Part shown: positions 5,756 through 14,665 of the stretch, piece after piece
Layout of the letters: each line of letters starts with the position of its first letter
Numbering within the stretch: the first letter of the stretch is position 1
Origin: a virus
IMG/VR virus record: IMGVR_UViG_3300037504_000235
Span: 1-35,813 of that record
Strand: one strand, 5' to 3'
DNA length: 35,813 bases
Made by a program: the position numbers and the translations under genes
The notes under the pieces: model-generated
Seen by the model: only the letters and a program-made list of their open reading frames with translations
Told to the model about the DNA's origin: nothing
Database searches by the model: none

Positions 5756-7907
5756 ACCCCCGCCCCCAGTTCCGACTGCCTGCCGCCGAGACTCACGGCA
5801 TGGAGTGAGCCCGGCTATCCGCATCGACCGAGAGATCGAGCGGAAGATGTACAAGTTGCCCATGATCGGGGCTCGCCCGGCGTGGGAAGTGGCGTTGGAA
5901 CGGGCGGGGTATCCGACTGACGTGCTGGTACTCGACTTCGAGTTGTACTTCGACGATCAGATCAGCATGAAGAAGATGTCCACGGTCGAGTACATCATGC
6001 ACCCGGAGTCGGAGGTTCTGGGGGCTGCTTTCACTTCCATTGATCCTGATGAGGGCTCGGATAGCTACCTCGACAACACGTTCTGGTTGCCCGGCTCGGA
6101 GCTTTCCGAGTTCTTCGAGCGGGTGAACTGGGATTCGGTTACTGTAGTGGCTCAAAACTCTGCGTTCGACATGAGCGTGCTTGCCCACCTGTACGGCATC
6201 TACCCGACACACCACATTGACCTGCTCGGCCTTGCTCGGGCGTGGCACACCCGTACTAAGAATGATCTCGCGACACTGTGCAAGCGGTACAACCTGCCGG
6301 ACAAGGGCGACACCGCGGAGTTCAAGGAATACAGCCACCGCAACCGGTGGCACAAGCACACGAAGAAGCGGGATCAGAGCAAGATGCCCCGCCTCGTGTG
6401 TGCTATGACCGACGAGCAACATGCCGCCCTTGCCGAGTACGCCCTCAACGACGCCATGCGGGAGTGGGAAGCGTTCACAATCCTGATGCCCCGACTCAGT
6501 AACCCGCACACCGAACTGCGGGTCATGCAGCACACCATCGAGTTGTTCACTCGCCCCCGTCTCGTGGTTGACACCGGCAAAGCGGAGGAGTTGAAATGCA
6601 AGATGGACGCTCAGATCAGCGGGGCGTTACTTGACCTTGTGTGGGGTGCAGATATCGACCTCACCCGTAAGGAACTGGGCGGCAATGCCTTCGAGGATAC
6701 ACTTTGGAAAGCTATCGAGGAGGCGGGCGACAACCCCAAGCGATACACCAAGCCCGCGAAGTCTAAGAAGGGGTGGAAGTTCGCTATCGCCAAGGACGAT
6801 GTAGAGCGGGAACTTCTTGTCAACCACGAGAACGAGGCGGTACGACTGCTGATGGCGGCGAAGGCTGCGAAGGACTCGTGGCCGTTGCATATCAACCGGG
6901 TAGAACGAATCGTCAACCAGTCCGCGGTGTTCGGTCTCCGCCTTGCCGTGCCGCTCAAGTATTGGGGTGCCCACACTGGCCGGTGGTCCGGCGGTGAGAA
7001 GATCAACCTTCAGAATCTCGGCAGCCGTGGGCACGAACTGGTCAACGCAGTCCGCGAGTTGCTATGTGCCCCGGACGGGTATGAACTGGTTATTGCCGAC
7101 GCATCACAGATTGAGGCTCGCGTCTGTGCGTGGATTGCCGGGCAGTACGACCTCCTCGAACGCTTCGATGACCCGACCACTGACATCTACTGCGAGTTCG
7201 CAAGCAAGGTGCTGGGTCGCCCGATCCGGAAGCCCGACGACACGATGGACGCCGAGACCTACGCGTACATGAAGTGGGCTCGCAACTCTATCGGCAAGGT
7301 CGGCGTGCTTGGTGGCGGATACGGCATGGGTGCTGATAAGGCGGTGTCCTACGCCAAGGGCGAAATCGACAAGGACACCGCGAAGCGACTGATCGACACA
7401 TACCGTGCCGAGAACGACAAGATCAAGAAGTTCTGGGATGACATCGGGGCGGCATTCGTCTACGTCGCCAAGTACAACAAACCTTGCCGCCTCAACGGGC
7501 TACAGTTCTACAGCTACCCCGACTGTGACGTGGTGATTCAACTTCCGAACGGGCGGGAGTTGAAGTATCACCGAGTCCGCATCGAACGGGACAACTGGGG
7601 CGACTCGATCCGCGTGTACAACGACATCGAGCGGAAGTGGGACCACTTCTGGGGCGGACACCTCACAGAGAACGTGGTGCAAGCCATGAGCCGGGATATA
7701 CTGTGGGGGGCGATATGGAAGATGGAACACGCAGGGCACGAGATAGTGCATCACGTTCACGACGAACTGATCGCGATGGTGCCGGAGGGTAGGGGGGAAG
7801 AAGCACTTGCGACAGCGATTGAATTCCTTAGCGAAACTCCTGACTGGGCTCCTCGCCTCCCACTTGATGCGGAAGGTCTGGTCACTACACGATATGGAGG
7901 ACACTAA
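5748..7907 (+). CDS. family A DNA polymerase with proofreading exonuclease
   Basis: The 719-residue product copies the phage genome. The N-terminal DEDD exonuclease has D63-x-E65, a second motif N-S-A-F-D near residue 142, and Y-x-x-x-D (YALND) near residue 228, so proofreading looks intact. Polymerase motif A (D451-ASQIEAR), motif B (K517...Y525-G) and motif C (HVHDE, D672) are all present. The position equivalent to E. coli Pol I Phe762 is Leu521, a substitution known from many environmental phage PolA proteins. R512 is one residue further from K517 than in E. coli. The ATG start overlaps the upstream stop; in-frame ATG 5847 is an alternative because the ribosome binding site at 5748 is weak. 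Confidence 0.93.
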   Translation: MRKPPPPVPTACRRDSRHGVSPAIRIDREIERKMYKLPMIGARPAWEVALERAGYPTDVLVLDFELYFDDQISMKKMSTVEYIMHPESEVLGAAFTSIDPDEGSDSYLDNTFWLPGSELSEFFERVNWDSVTVVAQNSAFDMSVLAHLYGIYPTHHIDLLGLARAWHTRTKNDLATLCKRYNLPDKGDTAEFKEYSHRNRWHKHTKKRDQSKMPRLVCAMTDEQHAALAEYALNDAMREWEAFTILMPRLSNPHTELRVMQHTIELFTRPRLVVDTGKAEELKCKMDAQISGALLDLVWGADIDLTRKELGGNAFEDTLWKAIEEAGDNPKRYTKPAKSKKGWKFAIAKDDVERELLVNHENEAVRLLMAAKAAKDSWPLHINRVERIVNQSAVFGLRLAVPLKYWGAHTGRWSGGEKINLQNLGSRGHELVNAVRELLCAPDGYELVIADASQIEARVCAWIAGQYDLLERFDDPTTDIYCEFASKVLGRPIRKPDDTMDAETYAYMKWARNSIGKVGVLGGGYGMGADKAVSYAKGEIDKDTAKRLIDTYRAENDKIKKFWDDIGAAFVYVAKYNKPCRLNGLQFYSYPDCDVVIQLPNGRELKYHRVRIERDNWGDSIRVYNDIERKWDHFWGGHLTENVVQAMSRDILWGAIWKMEHAGHEIVHHVHDELIAMVPEGRGEEALATAIEFLSETPDWAPRLPLDAEGLVTTRYGGH

Positions 7908-7908
7908 A

Positions 7909-8148
7909 ATGCGTATCTTTCTGTTTCAACGGCAGATCAAGGACGACCGCGGAGACTTCTACTGGGAGGACTACCACCTCCCGCACAGCGAGTTTGAAGA
8001 GTGGTCCGACTTTCAGATGCACATGGAACGGCACTACGATCCGGGTCTGTACCGCATCGTTTATAACGATTCATACGGCACGACTTTCTGCCGCAAGTTC
8101 CGTTTGAAGGCCGTCACCACTACCACGATGGTTGGCGTCGATGAGTGA
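7909..8148 (+). CDS. small hypothetical protein
   Basis: The product has 79 residues, starting MRIFLFQRQIKDD. ATG 7909 has GGAGG 8 nt upstream and follows the polymerase stop by one base. It is acidic and aromatic-rich (WEDYH, EEWSDF), probably a compact alpha/beta fold. Its stop overlaps the start of the resolvase gene, so it is part of the replication operon. No family recognised. Confidence 0.75.
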   Translation: MRIFLFQRQIKDDRGDFYWEDYHLPHSEFEEWSDFQMHMERHYDPGLYRIVYNDSYGTTFCRKFRLKAVTTTTMVGVDE

Positions 8149-8764
8149 GAAACCTCGGTATTTTGGCGGCATCGACCCCGGCTTCACCGGAGCTATCGCC
8201 CTGATCTCCGTGGATGGCGAGCATGTCCGAGTGTGGGACATACCCATCCTCGACCACGAGACGGCTCGGAAGCGGGAAGTGGAACTGCCCAAGCTGCGGT
8301 CGATCTTCCGCACCCTCACCCGATTCAACATCGACACACTCGGGATCGAGTGGCCGACAACGCGGCCGGGTGAGCCGCCGGAACCTGCGGAGCGGTTCGG
8401 CAGGCAGAAAGGGTACCTTGAGGCGATGGCTGTATGCCATATGATTCCGCATCGGAGAGTCGCCCCGAACCTGTGGACTGGGCGGCTGAACGTGCCGGGC
8501 AAGACGCACGGCAAGGAACACAACGACGTAGGGGCACGGATCTTCGCATCGTACTACTCCGACCATATTGGCCTGATCTACGGGCCGCGTGGTGGTGTCA
8601 AGGACGGGCGGCTCGATGCCTTGCTCATCGCTCACTGGCTGCGGCTCCGCACGGTGGACGGGATGCGGTCAGTGCGTGACCAGTTTGGTAAGGATAGTAC
8701 CGAAGCGTGGGGGGCCATGCTTACCGGACGAACGAAGAAAAGACGGAGTTTTCGGGTAGACTGA
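8141..8764 (+). CDS. RuvC-like Holliday junction resolvase
   Basis: The product has 207 residues, starting MSEKPRYFGGIDPG. The motif GIDPGFTGAIALI near residues 10-22 carries the first catalytic Asp of the RuvC/RNase H fold. An acidic residue follows in DTLGIEW near residue 68, and GRLDALLIAHWLR near residue 160 supplies the C-terminal Asp. Such enzymes resolve branched replication and recombination DNA before packaging. In-frame TTG 8132 is a less likely start. Neighbours (polymerase, Cas4-like nuclease, Sak4-like ATPase) fit the role. Confidence 0.85.
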   Translation: MSEKPRYFGGIDPGFTGAIALISVDGEHVRVWDIPILDHETARKREVELPKLRSIFRTLTRFNIDTLGIEWPTTRPGEPPEPAERFGRQKGYLEAMAVCHMIPHRRVAPNLWTGRLNVPGKTHGKEHNDVGARIFASYYSDHIGLIYGPRGGVKDGRLDALLIAHWLRLRTVDGMRSVRDQFGKDSTEAWGAMLTGRTKKRRSFRVD

Positions 8765-8765
8765 C

Positions 8766-8793
8766 TTGACGACGCCGGATCTCGTGGTAGACT
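8766..8793 (+). promoter_or_regulatory. sigma70-like promoter P4
   Basis: TTGACG (8766-8771), a 16-nt spacer ending CGTGG, and TAGACT (8788-8793). It lies exactly in the short gap between the resolvase and the nuclease genes, so the nuclease must start downstream at ATG 8814 rather than at TTG 8766. It gives the recombination cluster its own promoter. Confidence 0.7.
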
Positions 8794-8813
8794 TCGGTAT
8801 CTTGGAGACCCCC

Positions 8814-9998
8814 ATGACTGACAGACAGTGGCTCATGACATCATCCACCCTCCGTATGCTGAGGCAGTGCCCGATGCGGTTCCGCCTTGCCTGCGTCGAG
8901 GGCATCCAACCGGAGGAGGATACCGACGCTCAGCGGATGGGTACGCACTGGCACGCCCTCCACGAGGTCTATGCCGACAACTACGCTGCTGCTCGTGAGG
9001 ATGGCTGCCCCGAACCCCACGAGGCGGCATTGCATCAGGTGATTCAACACCTCAACGAGCGATACGCCGACGTTCCGAACTTCAAGACGCCGGAGGAGTG
9101 GGAGATCGAGCGTCAGATTCTCGCTACTAGCTTTATTGGCTACCTCTGGTATTGGCAAGATGACCCGTACGAAGTGCTGATGAGCGAGATCGAGTTCAAG
9201 CAGGCCATGATGCATCCGCGAGTAGGGCTCCCCCTACCGACATCGGAGGTTGTGCGAGCCGGACGAATCGACCACATCATCCGCTACCACGGCGTCGTCG
9301 GCAACCTCGAACGCAAGTCTACCGGCCAGTCCATCGCTCCAGATAGCGACTACTGGCGGCGGTGGTCGAAGGACATCCAGATCAGCATGTACGCCCTCGC
9401 CTTCCGCACCATGCGTGAGCAGGGGTTGGAGAACTTCGGCATCGAGCTTCAGGAGGGCGACCGCTTCGGCAACACCATCGTCGATATCTGGCACAAGCCG
9501 ACGATCAAGCCCGCGAAGCTGACTCAGGCTGACACCAAAAAGTTCATCGAGAACGGTGAGTATTGCGGGCAGGAATTTATCGTGTCCACTAAGGACGAAA
9601 TCGTGTGCGTGGACGACTGGCGAGCCGAAGTCATCCCCGGCAAGAAGGGGTTTGCCCTTCGCGAGACTCCCGGTATGTACGCCGCCCGCCTGCTGGCCGA
9701 CATTCAGGAGCGTCCCGAGTTCTATTTCGCTCGCCGCGAGATCCCCCGCACTGACGACGAGATCGACCGCTTCGTCAACACGGTCTATAACCTGTACCAG
9801 TTCGGTCGGCTGATTGAGAAGTCCGGCTGCTGGTACGAAAACGAGTCCTCGTGTCGCGACCCGTACCCCTGCGAGTTTATCCCGATCTGCTACGGAGCGG
9901 GCTCGGAGGCAGCGTGCAACGGCGGTGAACTGCCGCCCGGATTCAAGCGGACCACCCCCGTCACCGTCGGCGGTCGCGAACTTCACGAACCTGAGTAG
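8814..9998 (+). CDS. Cas4/AddB-like PD-(D/E)XK nuclease with Fe-S cysteines
   Basis: The product has 394 residues. The GRIDHIIRYHGVVGNLERKST block gives the D...ExK nuclease core (GxxD then L-E-R-K), followed by QISMY matching the QxxxY motif. One cysteine near the N-terminus (C19, in RQCPMRF) and three near the C-terminus (CRDPYPCEFIPIC) match the four-cysteine iron-sulfur layout of Cas4 and AddB nucleases. ATG 8814 has GGAG 6 nt upstream. It probably resects DNA ends for the Sak4-like recombination partner encoded next. Confidence 0.88.
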   Translation: MTDRQWLMTSSTLRMLRQCPMRFRLACVEGIQPEEDTDAQRMGTHWHALHEVYADNYAAAREDGCPEPHEAALHQVIQHLNERYADVPNFKTPEEWEIERQILATSFIGYLWYWQDDPYEVLMSEIEFKQAMMHPRVGLPLPTSEVVRAGRIDHIIRYHGVVGNLERKSTGQSIAPDSDYWRRWSKDIQISMYALAFRTMREQGLENFGIELQEGDRFGNTIVDIWHKPTIKPAKLTQADTKKFIENGEYCGQEFIVSTKDEIVCVDDWRAEVIPGKKGFALRETPGMYAARLLADIQERPEFYFARREIPRTDDEIDRFVNTVYNLYQFGRLIEKSGCWYENESSCRDPYPCEFIPICYGAGSEAACNGGELPPGFKRTTPVTVGGRELHEPE

Positions 9999-10006
9999 GA
10001 GCAGCC

Positions 10007-10903
10007 ATGCCCAACAAACCCCCGAAGATCAAGCCCCCGGCCATTTCCAAGAGCAAGCCGCCGTCAGCGAACAAGGCCGCTCCTCGTACAGCCAAGTCCT
10101 TCTCAGTCGAGACCGTCGATGCCTCCGGCTACGGCGAGAAGCTCATCATCTACGCTCCCAGCGGTCTCGGTAAGACCACGCTGGCGTCGATGGCTCCGGA
10201 CCCGGTGTTCATTGACCTCGACGGCAGTGCCTCGCACATCCGCAATCCTATCACCGGCGAGCCTCTTCGTGTGGTGCAAGGTATCGAGGACTTTGCTGAT
10301 CTTCGCGACGCCTTGAACCAGTCGAGCCTCTGGCCGAAGGGCGGTACCGTGGTTCTCGACACCGCAACCAAAGTGTGTGAGGAACTGGCCCCGGCTTTCG
10401 TACTGGCGACTCAGACGATCAAGGGGCAGCGAGTTGACAGCTTCCGTAAGTTCGGCTGGGACGGCGACCGCTATGTTCTTGACGTGATGCGGGCTCTGCT
10501 CACCGACCTCGACAGCCACGTTCGCAACGGCCGTAACGTCATTCTGCTGTGCCAGCAGGGGCAAGGTACGGTGTCGAACTCGGAGGGTGCGGACTTCCAG
10601 CGGGACGAGCCCGCCTTGCAGCATCGGAAGGACTGTTCGGTGCTTGAGACCTACAAGCAGTGGGCGAACCACGTCCTCCGCATCGGCTACGCCGATGTCA
10701 ATGTGCTGGCGGAGGATGGGAAGCGGGGTAAGGCCGCCCTCACGAGCGACACCACCCGCATCATCTACACTGGCGGGGCGTTGCACTTCGCCGCCAAGAC
10801 CCGTCCCATCAACGGGTACCGTCTCCCGGAGGCGATTTCCTTCGAGGAGGCGGACGACAACTCTCTCATGCAGTATCTCTTTGAAGGAGCCCGAGCCGAA
10901 TGA
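10007..10903 (+). CDS. Sak4-like RecA-fold ATPase
   Basis: The product has 298 residues. After a disordered Lys/Pro-rich N-terminus (1-30) comes Walker A APSGLGKTT (50-58, K56) and Walker B GGTVVLDTAT with D118. This layout is typical of phage Sak4/AAA_24 single-strand annealing recombinases. It is expected to act with a single-strand binding protein, and the DUF669-like gene two places downstream fits. The start has AGGAGCAGCC upstream. The stop overlaps the next start (ATGA), suggesting coupling to the GroES-like protein. Confidence 0.85.
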   Translation: MPNKPPKIKPPAISKSKPPSANKAAPRTAKSFSVETVDASGYGEKLIIYAPSGLGKTTLASMAPDPVFIDLDGSASHIRNPITGEPLRVVQGIEDFADLRDALNQSSLWPKGGTVVLDTATKVCEELAPAFVLATQTIKGQRVDSFRKFGWDGDRYVLDVMRALLTDLDSHVRNGRNVILLCQQGQGTVSNSEGADFQRDEPALQHRKDCSVLETYKQWANHVLRIGYADVNVLAEDGKRGKAALTSDTTRIIYTGGALHFAAKTRPINGYRLPEAISFEEADDNSLMQYLFEGARAE

Positions 10904-11331
10904 ACAGTCTTTTCATCCAACCGTCCGAACTCAGCGTGCGTGGGGACTGGGTGTTTGTGTGGATTCCCCCGAAGAACGAACGGCGGTTCGGCAAGCTGTT
11001 TGTCGCCGAACTGAAGAAGCAGTTCACACCCGCCCGCATCCTGTCAGTCGGTGCCGGGAGCATCGCCGCTGAGGGTGGCCGCTCTGACACGGAGGACTTG
11101 GAGCCCGGCGACATCGTGCTTGTCCAGCACAAGCAGGCCCGCCCGAGCCGCATGGCTCAAGGGGCTGTCGAGTACACGGACAACGGCATCCCCCTGTCGT
11201 TCCCGGAGAAGGAGGGCACCTTCCTCCTCATCAACCAGCACGCAGTTGTCGGCCTCCTCCCGGACGACACGCTGGACCGCGGGGATGGCGACGAGGACGA
11301 GACTCCGCCCGGCAGCATCATCCCTGCCTGA
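10900..11331 (+). CDS. GroES-like co-chaperonin (Cpn10 fold)
   Basis: The product has 143 residues against about 95 for bacterial GroES. The core follows the Cpn10 pattern: an N-terminal GDWVFVW strand, a K/R-rich stretch where the mobile loop would be (KNERRFGKLFVAELKKQ), ARILSVGAGS, LEPGDIVLVQ, and a C-terminal TFLLINQHAVVGLLPD matching the GroES 'ILRE.DILAVI' end. A 22-residue acidic tail follows. Known phage co-chaperonins such as T4 gp31 pair with host GroEL to fold capsid protein. Its place inside the recombination operon is unusual. The fold assignment is by pattern only. Confidence 0.7.
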   Translation: MNSLFIQPSELSVRGDWVFVWIPPKNERRFGKLFVAELKKQFTPARILSVGAGSIAAEGGRSDTEDLEPGDIVLVQHKQARPSRMAQGAVEYTDNGIPLSFPEKEGTFLLINQHAVVGLLPDDTLDRGDGDEDETPPGSIIPA

Positions 11332-11369
11332 TCGAACTTTCACCTTCTGTTTGCAAACGGAGACCTACT

Positions 11370-12254
11370 ATGACACAGATTGATCGCCCCGGAACGTACC
11401 GCGGCAAAGTCACCGAGCATTCGCTCGGGTTTACCAAGAACGGCTATCCGCAAGTGGTGGCCCGGTTCCAAGCCACCGAGAAGTGGGTGGACGAAGCGAC
11501 GGAGATGGAGCACTTCGAGATGACGGAGCCCGGCTGGGTCGAGTGGGACTTCGGCGAGACCGTCATCTACTACGGCTGCCTGTTCAACTCCACCGAGTCC
11601 TACGACGAGAACAGCAAGCTCCTCAGTTACGACCAGCTTGTGACGGCGTGGGGCTGGGACGGTGCCAGCTTCGCCGAACTCGGCGACGGCACGAGCTTCA
11701 TCGGCCAGAAGATCCTGTTCCGCGTCGAGGAGCGGGAGTTCGACGGCAAGACCAAGCTCGAAGTGACGTGGCTCGACAGCTACGACGCCGACCCGGTTCG
11801 CCGCCTCCGGCCTGCCGAAGCGGACGACATCAAGGCCATGCAGGCCCGCATGAAGCTGGGCAAGGCCGCCAAGCCCAAGGCCGCCAAGGCCAAGCCTGCG
11901 GCGGCAAAGCCTGCCTCGAAGGCCGAGAGCAAGCCGTCCTCCCCGCCTGCTGCGGAGAAGAAGTCGGCACCGCCCTCGACACCCCCCAAGGCCGCGAAGG
12001 CTGAGAGCAAGCCTGAGCCCGCTCCGGAGGATGACAGCCTCCGCTCTGACTGGCCTGCCGAGCAGTCGCAGGGCGACGCGTGGGCGACGCTCCACGAGGC
12101 CAAGGGCGACCGCTCCAATGAGGAGGTCGCTGACGCGTGGATCGAGGCCGCCAGCCACATCGTCGAGAGCAGCGGTACGGATGAGGAGGATCTCACCGAC
12201 GAGCAGTGGGCTCAGGTCCGCGACTTCGCCGCTGACGCCCTCGAAATCACCTGA
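11370..12254 (+). CDS. DUF669-like protein, candidate ssDNA-binding protein
   Basis: The product has 294 residues. Residues 1-155 look like an OB-fold-type domain with alternating strands (GTYRGKVTEHSLGFTKNGYPQVVARF..., KLEVTWLDSYD), as in phage DUF669 proteins that accompany Sak4-type recombinases. Residues 165-225 are an Ala/Lys/Pro-rich disordered linker with repeated KAAKPK/AKPAAAKPA units. The C-terminal 65 residues are acidic, like the protein-interaction tails of single-strand binding proteins. CGGAGACC before ATG 11370 serves as ribosome binding site. Confidence 0.7.
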   Translation: MTQIDRPGTYRGKVTEHSLGFTKNGYPQVVARFQATEKWVDEATEMEHFEMTEPGWVEWDFGETVIYYGCLFNSTESYDENSKLLSYDQLVTAWGWDGASFAELGDGTSFIGQKILFRVEEREFDGKTKLEVTWLDSYDADPVRRLRPAEADDIKAMQARMKLGKAAKPKAAKAKPAAAKPASKAESKPSSPPAAEKKSAPPSTPPKAAKAESKPEPAPEDDSLRSDWPAEQSQGDAWATLHEAKGDRSNEEVADAWIEAASHIVESSGTDEEDLTDEQWAQVRDFAADALEIT

Positions 12255-12328
12255 TACCTCGTTGATCGTTCCTGATCTTCGGCCGGTGAGGGAGACCTTG
12301 CCGGTCCGGATTCTTCAACGAGGTACTC

Positions 12329-14656
12329 ATGCGGAATTTCGACAACATCCTGACGACGTTCCAAGAGAACGTCTATCAGGCCATGCTCGATGACCTTGCC
12401 GGACACCTTGGAGTGTCGGCGGAGTCGCTGAGTAGGCTCGGTCTGGGTTGGGTGCCAGTCGCCCAGTTCAAGAAAGGGCCGAACTTTCAGGGTTGGTGGG
12501 CGATACCGGAGCGGGACGCTGCCGGTGTGCCGGTCGGCCTCAGCCTCCGCTCTAAGTCTGATTTCAAGGTGATGTATCCGGGGTCAAAGCACGGTCTGGT
12601 TTACCCACTCAATCCGTACCACGAGCAAGGGAGGAAGTCCTATCGACGCGGAGCCCACAACTGGGTACGAACGATGGATGCCGGTGTCGAGTGTCCGGTG
12701 TGTGGCAAGCCTGATGGCTGCTTGTTATCAGCGGATGACCCTGACGATCCGGCTGCCGTCATCTGCATTCGAGTCCGTGAGAACGCCGCTCGCCCGCAAA
12801 ATTTTGGATACCTACACATACTCAAGGCGGAAGGCCATGTCCAGAGCAACTCCTCTGCGTTGCTCGATTCTCGCGACCCGATCATCATAGTTGAGGGTAT
12901 GACGGATGCGGCGACTGTCCTCGACATGGGACTGGTCGCGGTCGGTCGGCCCTCGAATCTCGCCTGCCTGAACATGCTCTCCGATCTGGTCCGCGGTCGC
13001 CCGGCCATCATCGTCGGCGAAAACGATCAGGTCAACCCGCTCACCGGCCAACGTCCCGGCTGGGAGGGAATGACCGCGGCATATCAGACGTTGAAGCACG
13101 TCTGCCGCTCAGCAAAGATGGTGCTGCCGCCGGAGGAGTTCAAGGATCTCCGTCAGTGGCGGCTCAACACCAAACTCACTCGCGAGGAGTTCCTCGACTA
13201 TGTCGAACAGCACGCAACGTCACCTTCGGAGGATCTCATCCTTCCCGACGACTCTCCGCTCACGATTGCGAACGCGTGGTTGGCAAGTTCGCATCGACTC
13301 GCCGGTCGGCTGGTTCTGCGTTTTCACGCCGGTCGGTGGTTTCGCTATGAGGGTACCAAGTATGAGGAAATAGACGAACTGGTTGACATCAAGGCCAAAC
13401 TTCACGGATGGGCTGCGAACAAGATCATCACTGTATTGAAGGACAACGGCGAGGAGCAGCACCGCCCGCTGCGTTGTACCCGCCGGGTCACAGCCGATGT
13501 CCTCGAAGCTCTGGCGTGCCCATGCCCGCTCAACGTGTCACGCACCCCGGCGTGGATCAACGATGCCGATGGCCCAACGCCCACTGACCTGATCCCGTTT
13601 GAGAACGGCTTGCTGCATCTGCCGTCTTACTTGGCGGGGGCGGACGAGAGTGAGTACCTGCTCCCCCACACACCCGACTTCTTCACAACGTTCTGTTTGC
13701 CGTTCCCATTCGACCCCACAGCGAAGTGCCCGACGTGGCAGAAGTTCCTGCTCACATCGCTCGGGGACGAGATGGCGAAGATCCACCTGCTCCAGCAGTG
13801 GTTCGGCTACAACCTCGCACAAGACACGTCACTGCACAAGTTCATGATGTTTCGTGGCGTGAAGCGGTCCGGCAAAGGTACAGCGATGGCGGCTCTGGAA
13901 GCAATCATCGGCGAAGAGAACGTCGGCAGCACGAGCCTGAAACAGTTGACCGAACGGTTCGGGTTCGAGTCGCTGCTCGGAAAGCAGGCTATCTTCATGG
14001 GGGATGCCCGGCTGCCGAAAACTGGCGACAGTATGCGGGCGTTGGAGATCCTGCTCAACATCGTTGGCGAAGATCCGGTATATGTGGACCGCAAGAACAA
14101 AACGCCGGTCTCGAATTATCGATTCCCCGCTCGGTTCACCATCGCCACGAACTTGCTGCCCGACCTCCCCGACCATGCGGGGGCGTTGGAAGCTCGGCTC
14201 CTGATCCTCGACTTTGAGCGATGCTTTGCTGGTCGCGAGGACTTCACGCTCCGTGACAGAATCATTGCGGAAGCTCCGGGCATCGCAGTGTGGGCGTTGC
14301 AGGGGTTGAAGAAGTTGCGTGAGACCAACCGTTTCATCACCCCACAGTCCAGCACAGCAGCAATGTCCGAGTGGCGAGAAATCACGTCACCGGTAGCGGC
14401 GTTCCTCGAAGCGTGCTGTGTTCAGGCTCCGAAGGACTGCATTCCCAAGGCTGAACTGTATGGTGCGTGGGAGATATGGGCGAACCGCCGAAAGATCGAC
14501 CCCGGAAACCAGTCCCAGTTCCTCGAACGCGTAAAGCACAACATGCCGTTCACGACCAGCAAGACTGTTGATATCAACGGGCGGAGACAATCAGCGTTCG
14601 TCGGCCTACAACTGACCCGCGAAGCAGCCCGACAGCTTACGTCCCGCCCCCAATAG
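12329..14656 (+). CDS. primase-helicase: TOPRIM primase with D5/SF3 helicase
   Basis: The product has 775 residues. It has a Cys cluster C122-PVC125-GKPDGC130 with another Cys near 147 (zinc-binding-like), a TOPRIM-type IIIVEGMTDAAT (185-196, E189) with a D/N-rich second part near 230, and a D5_N-like region. The SF3 helicase has Walker A GVKRSGKGT (510-518, K516), Walker B IFMGDARLP near 552, and motif C FTIATNLLPDLPD near 605. A C-terminal winged-helix-like region follows. It would unwind DNA and make primers for the family A polymerase. The 74 nt before it hold no recognisable promoter. Confidence 0.9.
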   Translation: MRNFDNILTTFQENVYQAMLDDLAGHLGVSAESLSRLGLGWVPVAQFKKGPNFQGWWAIPERDAAGVPVGLSLRSKSDFKVMYPGSKHGLVYPLNPYHEQGRKSYRRGAHNWVRTMDAGVECPVCGKPDGCLLSADDPDDPAAVICIRVRENAARPQNFGYLHILKAEGHVQSNSSALLDSRDPIIIVEGMTDAATVLDMGLVAVGRPSNLACLNMLSDLVRGRPAIIVGENDQVNPLTGQRPGWEGMTAAYQTLKHVCRSAKMVLPPEEFKDLRQWRLNTKLTREEFLDYVEQHATSPSEDLILPDDSPLTIANAWLASSHRLAGRLVLRFHAGRWFRYEGTKYEEIDELVDIKAKLHGWAANKIITVLKDNGEEQHRPLRCTRRVTADVLEALACPCPLNVSRTPAWINDADGPTPTDLIPFENGLLHLPSYLAGADESEYLLPHTPDFFTTFCLPFPFDPTAKCPTWQKFLLTSLGDEMAKIHLLQQWFGYNLAQDTSLHKFMMFRGVKRSGKGTAMAALEAIIGEENVGSTSLKQLTERFGFESLLGKQAIFMGDARLPKTGDSMRALEILLNIVGEDPVYVDRKNKTPVSNYRFPARFTIATNLLPDLPDHAGALEARLLILDFERCFAGREDFTLRDRIIAEAPGIAVWALQGLKKLRETNRFITPQSSTAAMSEWREITSPVAAFLEACCVQAPKDCIPKAELYGAWEIWANRRKIDPGNQSQFLERVKHNMPFTTSKTVDINGRRQSAFVGLQLTREAARQLTSRPQ

Positions 14657-14665
14657 GAGCAGCCA

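Noticed and set aside
6568-6600. TTGACA within the polymerase gene
   Set aside because: No -10 box at 16-18 nt (GTTGAA). Several other TTGAC(A/G) sites in coding sequence were rejected for the same reason.
9234-9986. - strand open frame of 250 codons
   Set aside because: It lies opposite the nuclease gene, which carries its full motif set, and has no ribosome binding site.
11340-12158. - strand open frame of 272 codons, Leu/Gly/Arg-rich
   Set aside because: It is the mirror of the Ala/Lys/Pro linker of the DUF669-like gene; the composition is a product of the opposite strand.
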